Source: Thalassospira sp. MCCC 1A03138
GTDB lineage: Bacteria; Pseudomonadota; Alphaproteobacteria; Rhodospirillales; Thalassospiraceae
DNA length: 64,000 bases
Direction: 5' to 3'
Assembly (NCBI RefSeq): GCF_002115785.1
Contig: NZ_JFJY01000008.1
Coordinates: forward strand, 124,001 to 188,000
Position numbers and translations under genes: made by a program. The notes under the pieces are model-generated. The model ran no database searches and was not told the origin of the DNA. It saw only the letters and a program-made list of their open reading frames with translations. Positions 1 through 10,039 of the stretch are shown in pieces (within the stretch, counting starts at the first letter, position 1; each line of letters opens with the position of its first letter).

Positions 1-775
1 GATATTCACTGTAAAGCGACAGGGCATTTTGCGCGCGCAGCTGATCGGCGAAGCTTGCCAATACTACATAGTCCCCCGGAAGCGGCACTGCAACAAGCTT
101 GTCCTGCGCCGCGTTTTCCTGCGCGATCACGCTGACCTCGTCGGTCATGATGCCGGTATCGGTCAGGGCGGCGGTTTGGGTTTTTGCAACCGGGGCGACC
201 GATTTTGGCGGAGCGACATACCCGGCGACCGCGGCATCGGCCTCGCCCTGCGGATCAAGGGGGCCCTCGTTGCGAAGCGGGGTACGGTCATAGTCGGGGG
301 TGAATTGATCCTGTGCGCTGGCGATTTCGACGGGGGCTGATGCAGGAACAGCAGCCACTTCGTCATGCGACACTTCGTCATGTATCACCGGGCGCGGCGG
401 CAGATCGGTTTTGACAATCACGGCCGATGTGCGGGCACCGGCTTTGGGATTTGACCAGTCTTCGCCAGGTGCGTTAACGGCATATATTGCGGGTTCGGCA
501 TCGCGGATTTTCTGTTTGACCGATGGTGCGCCCGGCTCGGCCAGGGCAACGGCATCATCAAGGACCACATTATCGTGGCAGACGTCTTCTTCAAATAACG
601 GGCGATGCAGGGCGCAATCACGTTCGGCAACGGCCGAGACCGCATGATCCGTGGTGCTTTTGCCCGTGGTCACATAGCTGATCAGATCGCCGGCCAGCTT
701 GGCAACGGTCAGTTCGACCGGCCCACCGCACGCCGCCAAAGCCAACGGTGCCACCACCGCAAGTATCTTTTTCAA
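1..775 (-). CDS. Putative lipoprotein with possible C-terminal SPOR domain (3' part outside window)
   Basis: An open frame runs from a TTG start at 775 off the left edge with no stop, 258 codons visible. The TTG is preceded by a strong GGGGGA ribosome site about 7 nt away, and no better in-frame start is seen. The protein opens with a lipoprotein signal (MKKILAVVAPLALAAC, lipobox LAAC, lipidated Cys16). A Cys pair (DCALH, EEDVCHD) follows, then a long Pro/Ala/Val/Asp-rich, probably disordered region. At the visible end YVVLASFADQLRAQNA resembles the start of a SPOR peptidoglycan-binding repeat. The SPOR call is an inference because the domain is cut. Expected location is the outer membrane, periplasmic face. 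Confidence 0.6.
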   Translation of the reverse strand, partial: MKKILAVVAPLALAACGGPVELTVAKLAGDLISYVTTGKSTTDHAVSAVAERDCALHRPLFEEDVCHDNVVLDDAVALAEPGAPSVKQKIRDAEPAIYAVNAPGEDWSNPKAGARTSAVIVKTDLPPRPVIHDEVSHDEVAAVPASAPVEIASAQDQFTPDYDRTPLRNEGPLDPQGEADAAVAGYVAPPKSVAPVAKTQTAALTDTGIMTDEVSVIAQENAAQDKLVAVPLPGDYVVLASFADQLRAQNALSLYSEY

Positions 776-1016
776 ACCGTAATCCCCCGCAGGATATAAA
801 TTGTTCCACGGTGAATGTGGATTACGGCGGGTTAAGATTACGTAAGCATAGGCCATAAAATAACGCGCTCCTGCCCCATCCCTTTGATGATTCCCGGCTT
901 AGAATCCTGAACTCGCCCCAACCACTCTTAAGGGTAACTTTACACGGGAACCACTCGCGCAAAGATTGATGGTGTCGCCTTCACATTGCCATTCACCATT
1001 AACCCGAGGCTTCCCA

Positions 1017-2093
1017 ATGTGCACAGACTTTCAAATCTGCGTTGATCAGCAAGGTTACGTTTCCGGTCGCTCCATGGAGTTTGCCCTGAACCTGAATTCC
1101 AAATTCTTCTTCCGCCGCGTCGGACACAAATATACTCAAGACCTTTGGGGCAAGAATTTCGGTTATAGCTGGACCGGAAAATACGGCTTCGTTGCCATGA
1201 ACTGCTTTGATCAGCAGATCGTCACGGATGGCATGAACACCGCAGGGCTTTCAACAGGCAACCTCTGGCTGCCCGGTAGCAAGTACCAAACGATCACCGA
1301 TCCGCAAAGAGGCCTTTGCATTGATAATTTCGCAGCCTGGATACTGAGTTCATTTGCAACCTGCGATGAAGTGAAGCAGGCATTAAAGGACGAAACGGTT
1401 CAGGTTGGTGCATCGACACTTGTAACGGGATTACTGCCCCTGCATTTCCCCATCCATGACGGTGACGGAAACTGTATTGTTATTGAATTCACCGACGGCA
1501 AAGCGATTGTTTACGACAATCCGGTCGGTGTGCTGACCAATCAGCCCGAATTTCCCTGGCATCTCGATAACCTGCGCAACTACACATCGCTCTCGCCCTA
1601 TGACGCCGACGAAGCAACCTTCAACGGACATACCTTTACGCAAACGGGGCATGGCTCCGGCCTTTCGGACCTTCCGGGCGACCCGACCCCGCCAAGCAGG
1701 TTTGTTAGGGCGACGGTTATGACAAGTTTCGCCGCACCGGTCACATCACTCGACGCGGGCACCAATCTTGCCTTTCATATTCTGAACACTGTCGATATTC
1801 CCAAAGGTCTCGTGGCCGGTAAGAAAGACAACAAATCCATCCTGCCTGACATGGATTATACCCAGTGGGTTGTTGTGCGAGACGCAGCGCGCAAAATATA
1901 CTCAGTACGTTTTTACGGATCCCAGCAGGTCCGTTCGATCAATCTGACCGAACTGGAACAATCCGGCCAGCTTGATGAACTTGATGGCCTGCTTGTGCCC
2001 TTCACATCAAACGGGTTTGGCAATATGACCCGCGAAGAACTTGGCGCAACCGAACCCCCGAAAAGCGTCGCTGACTTGCCTCGGAACAACTGA
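1017..2093 (+). CDS. Choloylglycine hydrolase / penicillin V acylase family protein (Ntn hydrolase)
   Basis: This 358-residue protein belongs to the linear amide C-N hydrolase family (peptidase C59), which includes bile salt hydrolases, penicillin V acylases and acyl-homoserine-lactone acylases. ATG 1017 is chosen because it places the nucleophile Cys at position 2 (MCTDF), exposed once Met is removed; an upstream TTG at 966 would bury it. Arg18 lies in GRSMEF, the usual oxyanion Asn region is GVLTNQPEF, and the conserved Arg block is PSRFVRA. Asp21 of Gram-positive bile salt hydrolases is Glu here. No signal peptide is visible, so the enzyme may be cytoplasmic. Substrate cannot be told from sequence. 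A strong terminator follows. Confidence 0.85.
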   Translation: MCTDFQICVDQQGYVSGRSMEFALNLNSKFFFRRVGHKYTQDLWGKNFGYSWTGKYGFVAMNCFDQQIVTDGMNTAGLSTGNLWLPGSKYQTITDPQRGLCIDNFAAWILSSFATCDEVKQALKDETVQVGASTLVTGLLPLHFPIHDGDGNCIVIEFTDGKAIVYDNPVGVLTNQPEFPWHLDNLRNYTSLSPYDADEATFNGHTFTQTGHGSGLSDLPGDPTPPSRFVRATVMTSFAAPVTSLDAGTNLAFHILNTVDIPKGLVAGKKDNKSILPDMDYTQWVVVRDAARKIYSVRFYGSQQVRSINLTELEQSGQLDELDGLLVPFTSNGFGNMTREELGATEPPKSVADLPRNN

Positions 2094-2111
2094 TCAATCC
2101 GACGAAAATAG

Positions 2112-2143
2112 AAAAAACGGCCCGGAACAATCCGGGCCGTTTT
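2112..2143. terminator. Bidirectional intrinsic terminator
   Basis: A perfect 10-bp stem (2117-2126 with 2131-2140, loop ACAA) has an A-run on the left and a T-run on the right. It lies between the convergent acylase gene and aspS and can serve both. Confidence 0.85.
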
Positions 2144-2164
2144 GCTGTCTGCGAAAGGCAGAAA

Positions 2165-3952
2165 TCAGTCTTTTTTGATTTTCGGCGGAAGCTGCACACG
2201 CAGGTGCAGTTCCTTGAGCTGGCGGTCATCGACCTCGGCCGGGGCATTCATCATCAGATCCTGTGCCTGCTGGTTCAGCGGGAAGGCAATGACTTCGCGA
2301 ATGTTCGGCTCGTCAGCCAGAAGCATGACGATACGGTCAACACCCGGGGCAGAACCACCGTGCGGCGGAGCGCCGAATTTGAACGCGTTGATCATGCCAC
2401 CAAAGCGGTCATCAACGACGTCCTTGCCGTAACCGGCAATCTCGAACGCCTTATACATGATGTCCGGGCGGTGGTTACGAATGGCACCCGACGACAGTTC
2501 GATACCGTTACAGACGATGTCATACTGCCACGCCTTGATATCAAGCGGGTTCATGCTTTCAAGGGCTTCAAGACCGCCTTGCGGCATCGAGAACGGGTTG
2601 TGGCTGAATTCGATCTTGCCGTCGTCGTCTTCCTCGTACATCGGGAAATCAACGATCCAGCAGAATTTGAACATGCCGTCTTCGCGAAGACCCAGTTCAT
2701 CGCAAACCTTGTCGCGCGACTTGCCGGCAAATTTGGCTGCTGCCAGTTCCTTGTCACAGGCAAAGAAGACCGCATCGCCATTGGCAACGCCGGTGACTTC
2801 CTTGATTTTCGCGATACGTTCGGCATCAAGGTTCTTGGCAATCGGGCCTTTGGCTTCGCCGTTTTCATCATAAACGATGTAACCAAGACCAGCCGCACCT
2901 TCTTCGCGTGCCCAGGCGTTCAGCTTGTCAAAGAAGCTGCGCGGGCGGCCTGCGGCCCCCGGTGCCGGAATGGCGCGAACCACCGAACCCTTTTCGATGT
3001 TCGAGGCAAAGATGCCGAAATTCGAACCACGGAAGGCTTCGGTCACGTCAGACAGAATGATCGGGTTGCGAAGGTCGGGCTTGTCCGAGCCGTATTTCGC
3101 CATCGATTCATCAAACGGAATGCGCGGGAACGGAAGCGGTGTTACGTCACGACCACCGCCGAACTCGACGAAGATGTCATGGAGAACCGGCTCGATCGCG
3201 TCAAACACGTCGTCCTGGGTGGCAAAGGCCATCTCGAAGTCGAGCTGATAAAACTCGCCCGGCGAACGGTCGGCACGGGCGTCTTCATCGCGGAAGCACG
3301 GTGCGATCTGGAAATAACGGTCAAAGCCCGAAACCATCAGAAGCTGTTTGAACTGCTGGGGTGCCTGCGGCAGGGCATAAAACTTGCCCGGATGCATGCG
3401 CGACGGTACGAGGAAGTCACGCGCACCTTCGGGCGAGCTTGCCGTCAGGATCGGGGTCTGGATTTCCAAAAATCCCTGTGCCGTCATTTTCTGACGCATT
3501 GCCGAAATCACGCGCGAGCGCAGAACGATGTTCGAATGAACACTTTCGCGGCGCAGGTCAAGGTAACGGTGACGCAGGCGGATTTCCTCGCCATATTCGG
3601 CATCGCCAAATACCGGCATCGGCAGAACGTCGGCCGACGACTGGACTTCGATATTTGATGCATAAACCTCGATCTCGCCGGTCGGCAGGTTCGGGTTGAC
3701 GGTTTCGGCGGTCCGTTTGACGACCTTGCCATCCACCGTGATCACACTTTCGGCGCGCGACTTTTCAAGAACCGCGAAAAGCGGGCTTGAAATGTCGATC
3801 ACGATCTGGGTGATGCCGTAATGGTCGCGCAAATCGACAAACAGAAGGTTGCCGTGGTCGCGCTTGCGGTGGATCCAGCCGGACAGGCGCACTTCCGCAT
3901 CGGCGTCAGAGGCGCGCAACGCATTACAATTGTGTGAACGATAAGGATGCAT
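2165..3952 (-). CDS. aspS: Aspartyl-tRNA synthetase
   Basis: This 595-residue class II synthetase charges tRNA-Asp with aspartate. It has the bacterial layout: an N-terminal OB-fold anticodon domain (about 1-110), catalytic motif 1 region (about 150-180), motif 2 with [15 protein letters not shown] (220-233), a GAD insertion around 290-420, and motif 3 [12 protein letters not shown] (537-548). Start ATG 3952 follows a GGAAAG ribosome site and begins MHPYRSHNC, typical of the family; an in-frame start at 4015 is possible but unlikely. Alphaproteobacterial enzymes of this type are sometimes non-discriminating and also load tRNA-Asn. Whether this one is depends on whether the genome has asnS or gatCAB, which cannot be seen here. 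Confidence 0.97.
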   Translation of the reverse strand: MHPYRSHNCNALRASDADAEVRLSGWIHRKRDHGNLLFVDLRDHYGITQIVIDISSPLFAVLEKSRAESVITVDGKVVKRTAETVNPNLPTGEIEVYASNIEVQSSADVLPMPVFGDAEYGEEIRLRHRYLDLRRESVHSNIVLRSRVISAMRQKMTAQGFLEIQTPILTASSPEGARDFLVPSRMHPGKFYALPQAPQQFKQLLMVSGFDRYFQIAPCFRDEDARADRSPGEFYQLDFEMAFATQDDVFDAIEPVLHDIFVEFGGGRDVTPLPFPRIPFDESMAKYGSDKPDLRNPIILSDVTEAFRGSNFGIFASNIEKGSVVRAIPAPGAAGRPRSFFDKLNAWAREEGAAGLGYIVYDENGEAKGPIAKNLDAERIAKIKEVTGVANGDAVFFACDKELAAAKFAGKSRDKVCDELGLREDGMFKFCWIVDFPMYEEDDDGKIEFSHNPFSMPQGGLEALESMNPLDIKAWQYDIVCNGIELSSGAIRNHRPDIMYKAFEIAGYGKDVVDDRFGGMINAFKFGAPPHGGSAPGVDRIVMLLADEPNIREVIAFPLNQQAQDLMMNAPAEVDDRQLKELHLRVQLPPKIKKD

Positions 3953-4198
3953 GGTCTTTCCAGGTTGCTTTGTATGCTTGGTATTTCGGGCCGCAAATTT
4001 GGCGCAAAGGTGCATGGCTGCACCGCGCTGTCAAACAAAAAAGCACCGCAAACCAACCGCCACCGGCAAATCGGGGCGGTCAAATCGGATGATCTGTCTG
4101 TCTGCGCGACGCGGCGCTTGAAATTCTGCGGTATAAAACGCTGCCAAAGCCCCGCCGTCAAGTGCCCGTCGCAATGGTCTGCATTGCGGGCCGGAATT

Positions 4199-4735
4199 TC
4201 AGGTCGGTGGCGCACCGATCCCCTGCAAATCCTTGACCTTTACAAAACGGATCAGTCGCCCGGCTTCTGGTTGGACATCCGCCCAGTGATCAACATCGAA
4301 TTCATACTGGCAAAGACCGCAGGTCGGATATTTGCGGTTCATTTCCAGCAATGCCTCGCCATCGCCCTCGCCAAACAGCCGGGCGGCGAAATCGGCAATT
4401 CCCGGATTATGGCCGATCATCATCACACAGCGGGCCTCGTCATGGGTGTGCCCGAGGCTTTCAAGCAGTACGGCCTCGGTCGCCATATAAAGGTCTTCGT
4501 TGTAGATCACGTCGGATGCACTGGCAAAATCCCGGCCCAGCAGCGTGAGTGTCTGGACCGTGCGTTCGGCGGTTGAACACCAGATCAGATCGGGTACCAG
4601 CCCCTGGTCATGCAGGTAACGTCCCATCACCGGGGCCGCCTTTTCACCGCGCCGGTTCAGTTCCCGATCGTGGTCGGATCGGGATGGATCGGTCCAGCTT
4701 GATTTTGCATGCCTGAGCAGAAGCAATGTCTTCAT
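4199..4735 (-). CDS. sixA: SixA-type histidine phosphatase
   Basis: A 178-residue histidine phosphatase (phosphoglycerate-mutase-like superfamily, SixA branch). The catalytic RHG-type motif is at the N-terminus (LLLLRHAKSSW, His9), followed by RELNRRGEKAAP, and a second catalytic His lies in MMIGHNPGI. E. coli SixA removes phosphate from phosphohistidine domains, but many alphaproteobacterial relatives are uncharacterised, so the substrate is inferred. It is divergent from ppk and shares a 195-bp intergenic region with it. Confidence 0.85.
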   Translation of the reverse strand: MKTLLLLRHAKSSWTDPSRSDHDRELNRRGEKAAPVMGRYLHDQGLVPDLIWCSTAERTVQTLTLLGRDFASASDVIYNEDLYMATEAVLLESLGHTHDEARCVMMIGHNPGIADFAARLFGEGDGEALLEMNRKYPTCGLCQYEFDVDHWADVQPEAGRLIRFVKVKDLQGIGAPPT

Positions 4736-4816
4736 AAAATCGGGTATCCGGTGATCTTAAGGAAAGCAGACTTTTGCATGCCACATCGGGCGCTGTGAAG
4801 CCACCAAGAAAACTGA

Positions 4817-4864
4817 CTTAAAAATTTAAGAAAATTGCACCCCGACAAGCAGTTATCCTATACT
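4817..4864 (+). promoter_or_regulatory. Promoter of the ppk-ppx operon with an AT-rich palindrome
   Basis: TTGCAC (4835-4840), an 18-bp spacer and TATACT (4859-4864) form a good sigma-70-type promoter, with a start expected near 4871. Directly upstream, 4817-4830 is a palindrome (CTTAAA-AA-TTTAAG) that could be an UP element or operator. No convincing Pho box was seen. Confidence 0.55.
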
Positions 4865-4930
4865 CCAATCGCAACCGGGGCCTGTCGCTTTATTTCAAGG
4901 ACACAAACCCACTTTCGCAGGAGGCACAGC

Positions 4931-7078
4931 GTGACCCACGCCGCCGTTATTCAATCAAGCGCCATCACACTTGATTCGGACAAGCGCTTTATAAACCGCG
5001 AACTTTCGTGGCTGGCCTTTAACGGTCGCGTCCTTGAAGAGGCACAAAACAAACGTCATCCGTTATTGGAACGGGTGCGTTTCCTGTCGATTTCCGCCAG
5101 CAACCTTGACGAATTTTATATGGTTCGCGTTGCAGGCCTGGTCGGGCAGCTGCGTGCGGGAATGACCAAAGTCAGCCAGGATGGCATGAGCCCATCCGAG
5201 CAGCTTCGCGCCATTACATACGACGCCAACCAGTTGATGCAGGATCAGCAGCGCATCTGGCAGCAGCTTAGCACGGAAATGGAAACGCACGGGATTTCGG
5301 TGATCGGACCGGAAGACCTGACCCAGACGGATCGCAAATGGCTTGATGGCTATTTCATGCGCGAAATCTTTCCGACGCTGACACCACTTGCCATCGATCC
5401 GTCGCATCCCTTCCCGTTCATTCCGAACCTTGGTTTCGCGATTGTCATGCAGCTGTTTGACCCGGCGGATGGTCACAACATGCGCGGGCTGATCCCGGTG
5501 CCGCCGAAGATCGGCCGCTTCCTGCGCCTGCCGGGCCGCACCGAACGGTATCTGCCACTCGAACAGGCGATTGTCCTTTACCTCGATAAGCTGTTCCCCG
5601 GTTTCGACATGATCGAGCATGGCCTGTTCCGTGTCATCCGTGACTCGGACGTCGAGATTGAAGAAGAAGCCGAAGATCTGGTGCGCGTTTTCAAAACCGC
5701 GCTGAAGCGCCGTCGTCGCGGTAGCATCATCCGGCTTAAAGTCAACGCCAAGATGCCCGAAGACCTTCTGGATTTCGTGGTCGATGAACTTTCTGTCGCC
5801 CCCGAAGAAGTCGTCAAGGTCGACGGGCTTGTCGGGCTTGTCGATGTCAAGCAGCTGATCGATTCCGATCTGCATCATGATCTTCTGTTCCCGCCCTATG
5901 GCGCGCGTTATCCGGAACGGGTGCGCGACTTTGGCGGTGACTGTTTTGCCGCGATCAGTAAAAAGGATCTGGTGGTTCATCACCCGTTCGAGGATTTTGA
6001 CGTCGTCGTGCAGTTCCTGTTGCAGGCTGCGCGTGACCCCGAAGTCGTCACCATCAAACAGACGCTTTATCGCACATCGGAAAACAGCCCGATCGTCAAG
6101 GCGCTGATTGCGGCGGCCGAAGCCGGTAAATCGGTTACCGCCATGGTCGAGCTTAAGGCACGCTTTGACGAGGAAGCCAACCTGCGCTGGGCCGCTGATC
6201 TTGAACGTGCCGGTTGTCAGGTGGTCTATGGCTTCCTTGACTGGAAAACGCATGCCAAGGTGTCGCTGGTGGTTCGGCGCGAAAGCCACGGGCTTCGGAC
6301 CTATGTCCATTTCGGGACCGGCAACTATCACCCGATCACCGCGAAATTCTATACCGATATTTCGTTCTTCTCGTGCGATCCGGCATTGGGGCGTGACGCG
6401 GCCAGTATCTTTAATTTCATGACTGGCTATGCCACCCCGCGCTCGCTTGAAAAAATTGCCATCGCACCGCATACGCTTCGCCCGACCCTGCTTGCCCATA
6501 TCGATCAGGAGATCGAAAATTGTCAGGCGGGCAAACCGGCTGGCATCTGGGCCAAGATGAACAGCCTTGTTGATCCGGTGGTGATTGATGCGCTTTATCG
6601 TGCCAGCCAGGCCGGGGTGCATATCGAACTGGTGGTGCGCGGCATATGCTGTTTGCGGCCGGGTGTGCCGGGCTTGTCAGAAAATATTCGCGTCAAATCG
6701 ATCGTCGGTCGGTTCCTTGAACATTCGCGCATTGTCGTCTTTGCAAACGGCGCAAAACTGCCATCGCGCAAGGCCAAGGCGTTCATTTCATCCGCCGACT
6801 GGATGCCGCGCAACCTTAACCGTCGTGTCGAAACGCTGGTCCCGGTGGAAAACCCCACTTGCCAACGCCAGATTGTCGAACAGATCATGATTGCAAATCT
6901 GAAAGATACGGCGCAGGCTTGGTACCTGCAGCCCGACGGGTCATATGAGCGGTGCGAAGCAGACGAAAATTCATTCTCCTCTCACCAGTATTTCATGACC
7001 AACCCGTCACTTTCGGGCCGTGGCAGCGCGCTTAGCGAGGAAGATCCAAATGTTCCCGTGCTGCAGCTTGATGACTAA
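4931..7078 (+). CDS. ppk: Polyphosphate kinase 1
   Basis: PPK1 makes polyphosphate reversibly from ATP. GTG 4931 is chosen because AGGAGG sits 6 nt upstream, giving 715 residues, the usual length; an in-frame TTG at 4835 has no such site. The N domain holds [12 protein letters not shown] and [13 protein letters not shown]. The autophosphorylated His is His441 in KTHAKVSLV (E. coli His435). The second phospholipase-D-like half contains [17 protein letters not shown] and later [14 protein letters not shown]. Ppx follows after 26 nt, so synthesis and breakdown are co-transcribed. Confidence 0.97.
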   Translation: MTHAAVIQSSAITLDSDKRFINRELSWLAFNGRVLEEAQNKRHPLLERVRFLSISASNLDEFYMVRVAGLVGQLRAGMTKVSQDGMSPSEQLRAITYDANQLMQDQQRIWQQLSTEMETHGISVIGPEDLTQTDRKWLDGYFMREIFPTLTPLAIDPSHPFPFIPNLGFAIVMQLFDPADGHNMRGLIPVPPKIGRFLRLPGRTERYLPLEQAIVLYLDKLFPGFDMIEHGLFRVIRDSDVEIEEEAEDLVRVFKTALKRRRRGSIIRLKVNAKMPEDLLDFVVDELSVAPEEVVKVDGLVGLVDVKQLIDSDLHHDLLFPPYGARYPERVRDFGGDCFAAISKKDLVVHHPFEDFDVVVQFLLQAARDPEVVTIKQTLYRTSENSPIVKALIAAAEAGKSVTAMVELKARFDEEANLRWAADLERAGCQVVYGFLDWKTHAKVSLVVRRESHGLRTYVHFGTGNYHPITAKFYTDISFFSCDPALGRDAASIFNFMTGYATPRSLEKIAIAPHTLRPTLLAHIDQEIENCQAGKPAGIWAKMNSLVDPVVIDALYRASQAGVHIELVVRGICCLRPGVPGLSENIRVKSIVGRFLEHSRIVVFANGAKLPSRKAKAFISSADWMPRNLNRRVETLVPVENPTCQRQIVEQIMIANLKDTAQAWYLQPDGSYERCEADENSFSSHQYFMTNPSLSGRGSALSEEDPNVPVLQLDD

Positions 7079-7104
7079 GAAAACAGGCAGGTTCAACCAA
7101 CCGC

Positions 7105-8601
7105 ATGCTGACTGACCAAAGGGTTTCCAACCGTATCGCCATCATCGATGTTGGCTCGAACTCGGTGCGTCTTGTTGTGTTTGATGGCATGACACGCGCA
7201 CCGGCCCCGATTTTCAACGAAAAGGTGATGTGCGGCCTTGGCCGTGATCCGGAAAATACCGGACGGCTGAACCCCGAAGGCGTTGAAATGGCAACCGCTG
7301 CCCTGCGGCGGTTCGCCCGGCTGTTGCGTGCGATGAAGGTCACACGTGTCGATATCCTTGCCACCGCGGCCGTGCGTGCGGCCAGCGACGGACAGGCGTT
7401 TTGCGATCGGGTCCTTGCCGAGACCGGCCTAACGGTCAAGGTCATTGACGGCCTTGAAGAAGCCCGCCTTTCCGCCCTTGGCGTGATTTCCGGCGACCGC
7501 CGTGCGACCGGTATCGTCGGAGATATCGGTGGCGGGTCGCTTGAACTGGTCCTGTTGGAAGAAGGCGAGATCAAAAAACGCGTGAGCGTGCCCTTGGGTG
7601 CGATGCGCCTGCATGCGGTATTTGGTTCGGACCGTGCCCGTCTGGAAGCCGAAGTCAAAACCCACCTTGAAAGTATCGACTGGCTGCATGAAGGGGCGGG
7701 CAAGCCATTGATTGCGGTTGGCGGTTCGTGGCGTTCGATTGCCAAGCTTTATATCGCCCAGGAAAACTATCCGATTTCGGTGGTCCATAACCTGACGATG
7801 CCGCGATCAGAAATTGGCGAACTGACGCATATCATATCCCAGCAAAGCCGCGTGTCGCTTGACAAGGTTGGCGGTGTTTCCAAACGCCGCATTGATAGCC
7901 TGCCGCATGCGGGCCTTGTCATGAACATGCTGCTTGAACGCATGCAGGCCAAGGAAGTTGTCTTTTCCAGCCATGGCCTACGCGAAGGCTGGATGTATGA
8001 AGCCCTGCCCGATGAATTGCGCGAACGCGACCCGTTGCTTGATGCCTGTCTCAGCTTTGCCGAAGACGGCGAACGTTTCCATCAGCATGGCGAGGAACTT
8101 TATCGCTGGTCGGCACCGATTTTCCGCGAACAGCCGGGGAATCTGGGCCGTTTGCGCCTTGCTGCCTGCATCATCGGCGATGTCGGCTGGAACGAACATC
8201 CCGATTACCGGGCGATCCAGAGCTATAACCGCATCCTGCATCACCCCTATCTTGATCTGAACCATCATGACCGGGTGTTCCTCGCTTATACCATCGGGTC
8301 ACGCTATACCGGCAATTTCAAGGGTGACGAGTCAAGCGACCGTCTGCTTGACGACGATACACGCGCGATTGGCCGCCTTTACGGTCATGCCATCCGCCTT
8401 GGCCATACGCTTTCGGGGGGGGTTGAAGGCATCCTTCCCGGTACGGCGCTTGTTCATGAAGATAAGACGCTTACACTTCAGATGCACAGGGACTTCGCGG
8501 CACTCAACGGTGAAGTCGTTGAACAACGTTTATCGAAGCTTGCCAAACTGATGGATTGCGACAGCAGGGTCGTGATTGTCGATCAGCTTCCCCAGCCCTG
8601 A
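7105..8601 (+). CDS. ppx: Exopolyphosphatase (Ppx/GppA family)
   Basis: A 498-residue sugar-kinase/actin-fold phosphatase that releases phosphate from polyphosphate chain ends, or from pppGpp in GppA relatives. The phosphate-binding loops are IAIIDVGSNSVRLVV near residue 11 and IVGDIGGGSLELVL near residue 137. The C-terminal half (about 310-498) has an HD-like helical domain (NEHPDYRAIQSY, LNHHDRVFLA) as in long alphaproteobacterial Ppx. It is the second gene of the ppk operon. Sequence alone does not separate Ppx from GppA activity; the pairing with ppk favours Ppx. Confidence 0.92.
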   Translation: MLTDQRVSNRIAIIDVGSNSVRLVVFDGMTRAPAPIFNEKVMCGLGRDPENTGRLNPEGVEMATAALRRFARLLRAMKVTRVDILATAAVRAASDGQAFCDRVLAETGLTVKVIDGLEEARLSALGVISGDRRATGIVGDIGGGSLELVLLEEGEIKKRVSVPLGAMRLHAVFGSDRARLEAEVKTHLESIDWLHEGAGKPLIAVGGSWRSIAKLYIAQENYPISVVHNLTMPRSEIGELTHIISQQSRVSLDKVGGVSKRRIDSLPHAGLVMNMLLERMQAKEVVFSSHGLREGWMYEALPDELRERDPLLDACLSFAEDGERFHQHGEELYRWSAPIFREQPGNLGRLRLAACIIGDVGWNEHPDYRAIQSYNRILHHPYLDLNHHDRVFLAYTIGSRYTGNFKGDESSDRLLDDDTRAIGRLYGHAIRLGHTLSGGVEGILPGTALVHEDKTLTLQMHRDFAALNGEVVEQRLSKLAKLMDCDSRVVIVDQLPQP

Positions 8602-8624
8602 TACCGTTTCCTTCTGTTTATTCA

Positions 8625-8661
8625 GGGCTTTCCGGTTCATTTATTTTGAACCGGAAAGCCC
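8625..8661 (+). terminator. Long hairpin after ppx
   Basis: A perfect 15-bp stem (8625-8639 with 8647-8661) with a 7-nt T-rich loop lies 24 nt after the ppx stop. No T-run follows, so it may be a factor-dependent terminator or an mRNA 3' end stabiliser. Confidence 0.5.
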
Positions 8662-8794
8662 GCAATGCTATGGTGCCCTTGCTTCCCAAAGCACCCCGTC
8701 CGCGGAAAGGGCTGCGCCCGGTCTTAAATGACATATGAACCACACGGTTTCCTTGCCTGTCTGGCGGACACAGGCTTAAGCACGGGGGAATCGT

Positions 8795-10039
8795 ATGTCT
8801 GCTTCACGCACATCGAAATCCAGAATATTTGACGGCCGTCTGAACCTTGAACAGCAGCGCAAGCGCGCCAAGGAACTGCTGAAACCTGCCCGCAATCAGC
8901 AGGCAGATGCCCAAACCCGGATTGCGGCCCACCTGCCTGGTAAAAGCATTGATGACCTGCAACTGGCCGATAGCCAGCTTGTCATCGCACGCGAAAACGG
9001 CTTTGCCAGTTGGCCGAAATTGAAATCCCATATCGACCGCATTACCGAACACCAGCGCCAGATTGCATCGGGGCAGTTGCCAACGCTCGACACCCCGGCA
9101 ACCCTGCATCTGCGCTGCGGCTCGGACATTGCACACGGTTTGAAACTGGCCGGATTTGTCGGTACTTTCATGGAATTTTCCGATCCGTTCTGTCAGGGAC
9201 CGGTGCCCGATGTGCCCCTGCCCGACTTTATCGAAACGCGCGCGCGTTTTATCGCATCGTCCTATCGGATTGATTTTCCCGATGCGCTTTCCCGCCTGCA
9301 ACGCGAATATGCCGGGCTGGCGACATTGGGCGATTATGATCATGTCGTGCTGTGGTTTGAACATGACAGCTACGATCAGCTCATACTGGCCTTCCTGCTT
9401 GATTTCATCGCGACACTTCGCCCGCAAACCAGGCTTGATCTGATTTGCGTTGATCGGGTGCCGGGGGTTGAGCGTTTCATCGGCCTTGGTCAGCTTTCGC
9501 CCGAACTGCTGATCTGGTGCTGGGAAAATGCCCGCGCACCAGTTTCAGGTGCCATGCTGGAATTCGGCCAAACGGTCTGGCCCGCGATCCGTGCCTCAAG
9601 CCCCGATGCATTGCTTACCATCATCGATAACGGTCAATCGCCAATCCCCTGCATGATCGCAGCCCTTGATCGACATCTGCGTGAATTGCCCGATCCCGAA
9701 AACGGTCTTGGCCTGACGCAGAAACTGACGCTGCAAATCCTTGCCGATTTCGGTCCGCTTCCGGCCGGCAAGGTTTTTGGTCACCTGATGCGAACCTATG
9801 ACCCGCTGCCGTTTCTGGGCGATTTGATGTTCTGGGAAGTTCTTGTTGATATGGGCCGGGCGAAAATGCCGCTTTTCACCTATCCCGAAAACCCGAGCCA
9901 GACGCCCTGGCCGGACCGGACCCTGTCGCTTTCTGAGACCGGCAGCGAAGTCCTTTCCGGCAAGCGAAATTTCATGGAGTTTTACGCCGGTGAACGATGG
10001 GTTGGCGGCATCCGGATTAGCGGTGCAACAGGACCTTAA
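8795..10039 (+). CDS. DUF1835 domain-containing protein
   Basis: A 414-residue protein of unknown function. Residues about 15-85 resemble the small helical module often found with ankyrin-like proteins (QQRKRAKELLK ... ARENGFASWPKLKSH). Residues about 105-230 match the DUF1835 pattern (LHLRCGSDIAHGLK, DPFCQGPVP, VVLWFEHDSYDQLIL), and a C-terminal helical part follows. The ribosome site is GGGGGA. The stop overlaps the convergent LysR gene by four bases. No function can be assigned; neighbours give no clear clue. Confidence 0.75.
   Translation: MSASRTSKSRIFDGRLNLEQQRKRAKELLKPARNQQADAQTRIAAHLPGKSIDDLQLADSQLVIARENGFASWPKLKSHIDRITEHQRQIASGQLPTLDTPATLHLRCGSDIAHGLKLAGFVGTFMEFSDPFCQGPVPDVPLPDFIETRARFIASSYRIDFPDALSRLQREYAGLATLGDYDHVVLWFEHDSYDQLILAFLLDFIATLRPQTRLDLICVDRVPGVERFIGLGQLSPELLIWCWENARAPVSGAMLEFGQTVWPAIRASSPDALLTIIDNGQSPIPCMIAALDRHLRELPDPENGLGLTQKLTLQILADFGPLPAGKVFGHLMRTYDPLPFLGDLMFWEVLVDMGRAKMPLFTYPENPSQTPWPDRTLSLSETGSEVLSGKRNFMEFYAGERWVGGIRISGATGP

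Noticed and set aside
2204-3658. Long open frame opposite aspS
   Set aside because: A shadow of the aspS coding strand with Arg/Val/Asp-rich low-complexity translation and no ribosome site or family resemblance.
5063-6622. 519-codon open frame opposite ppk
   Set aside because: Arises from codon bias of ppk on the other strand; ppk is certain.
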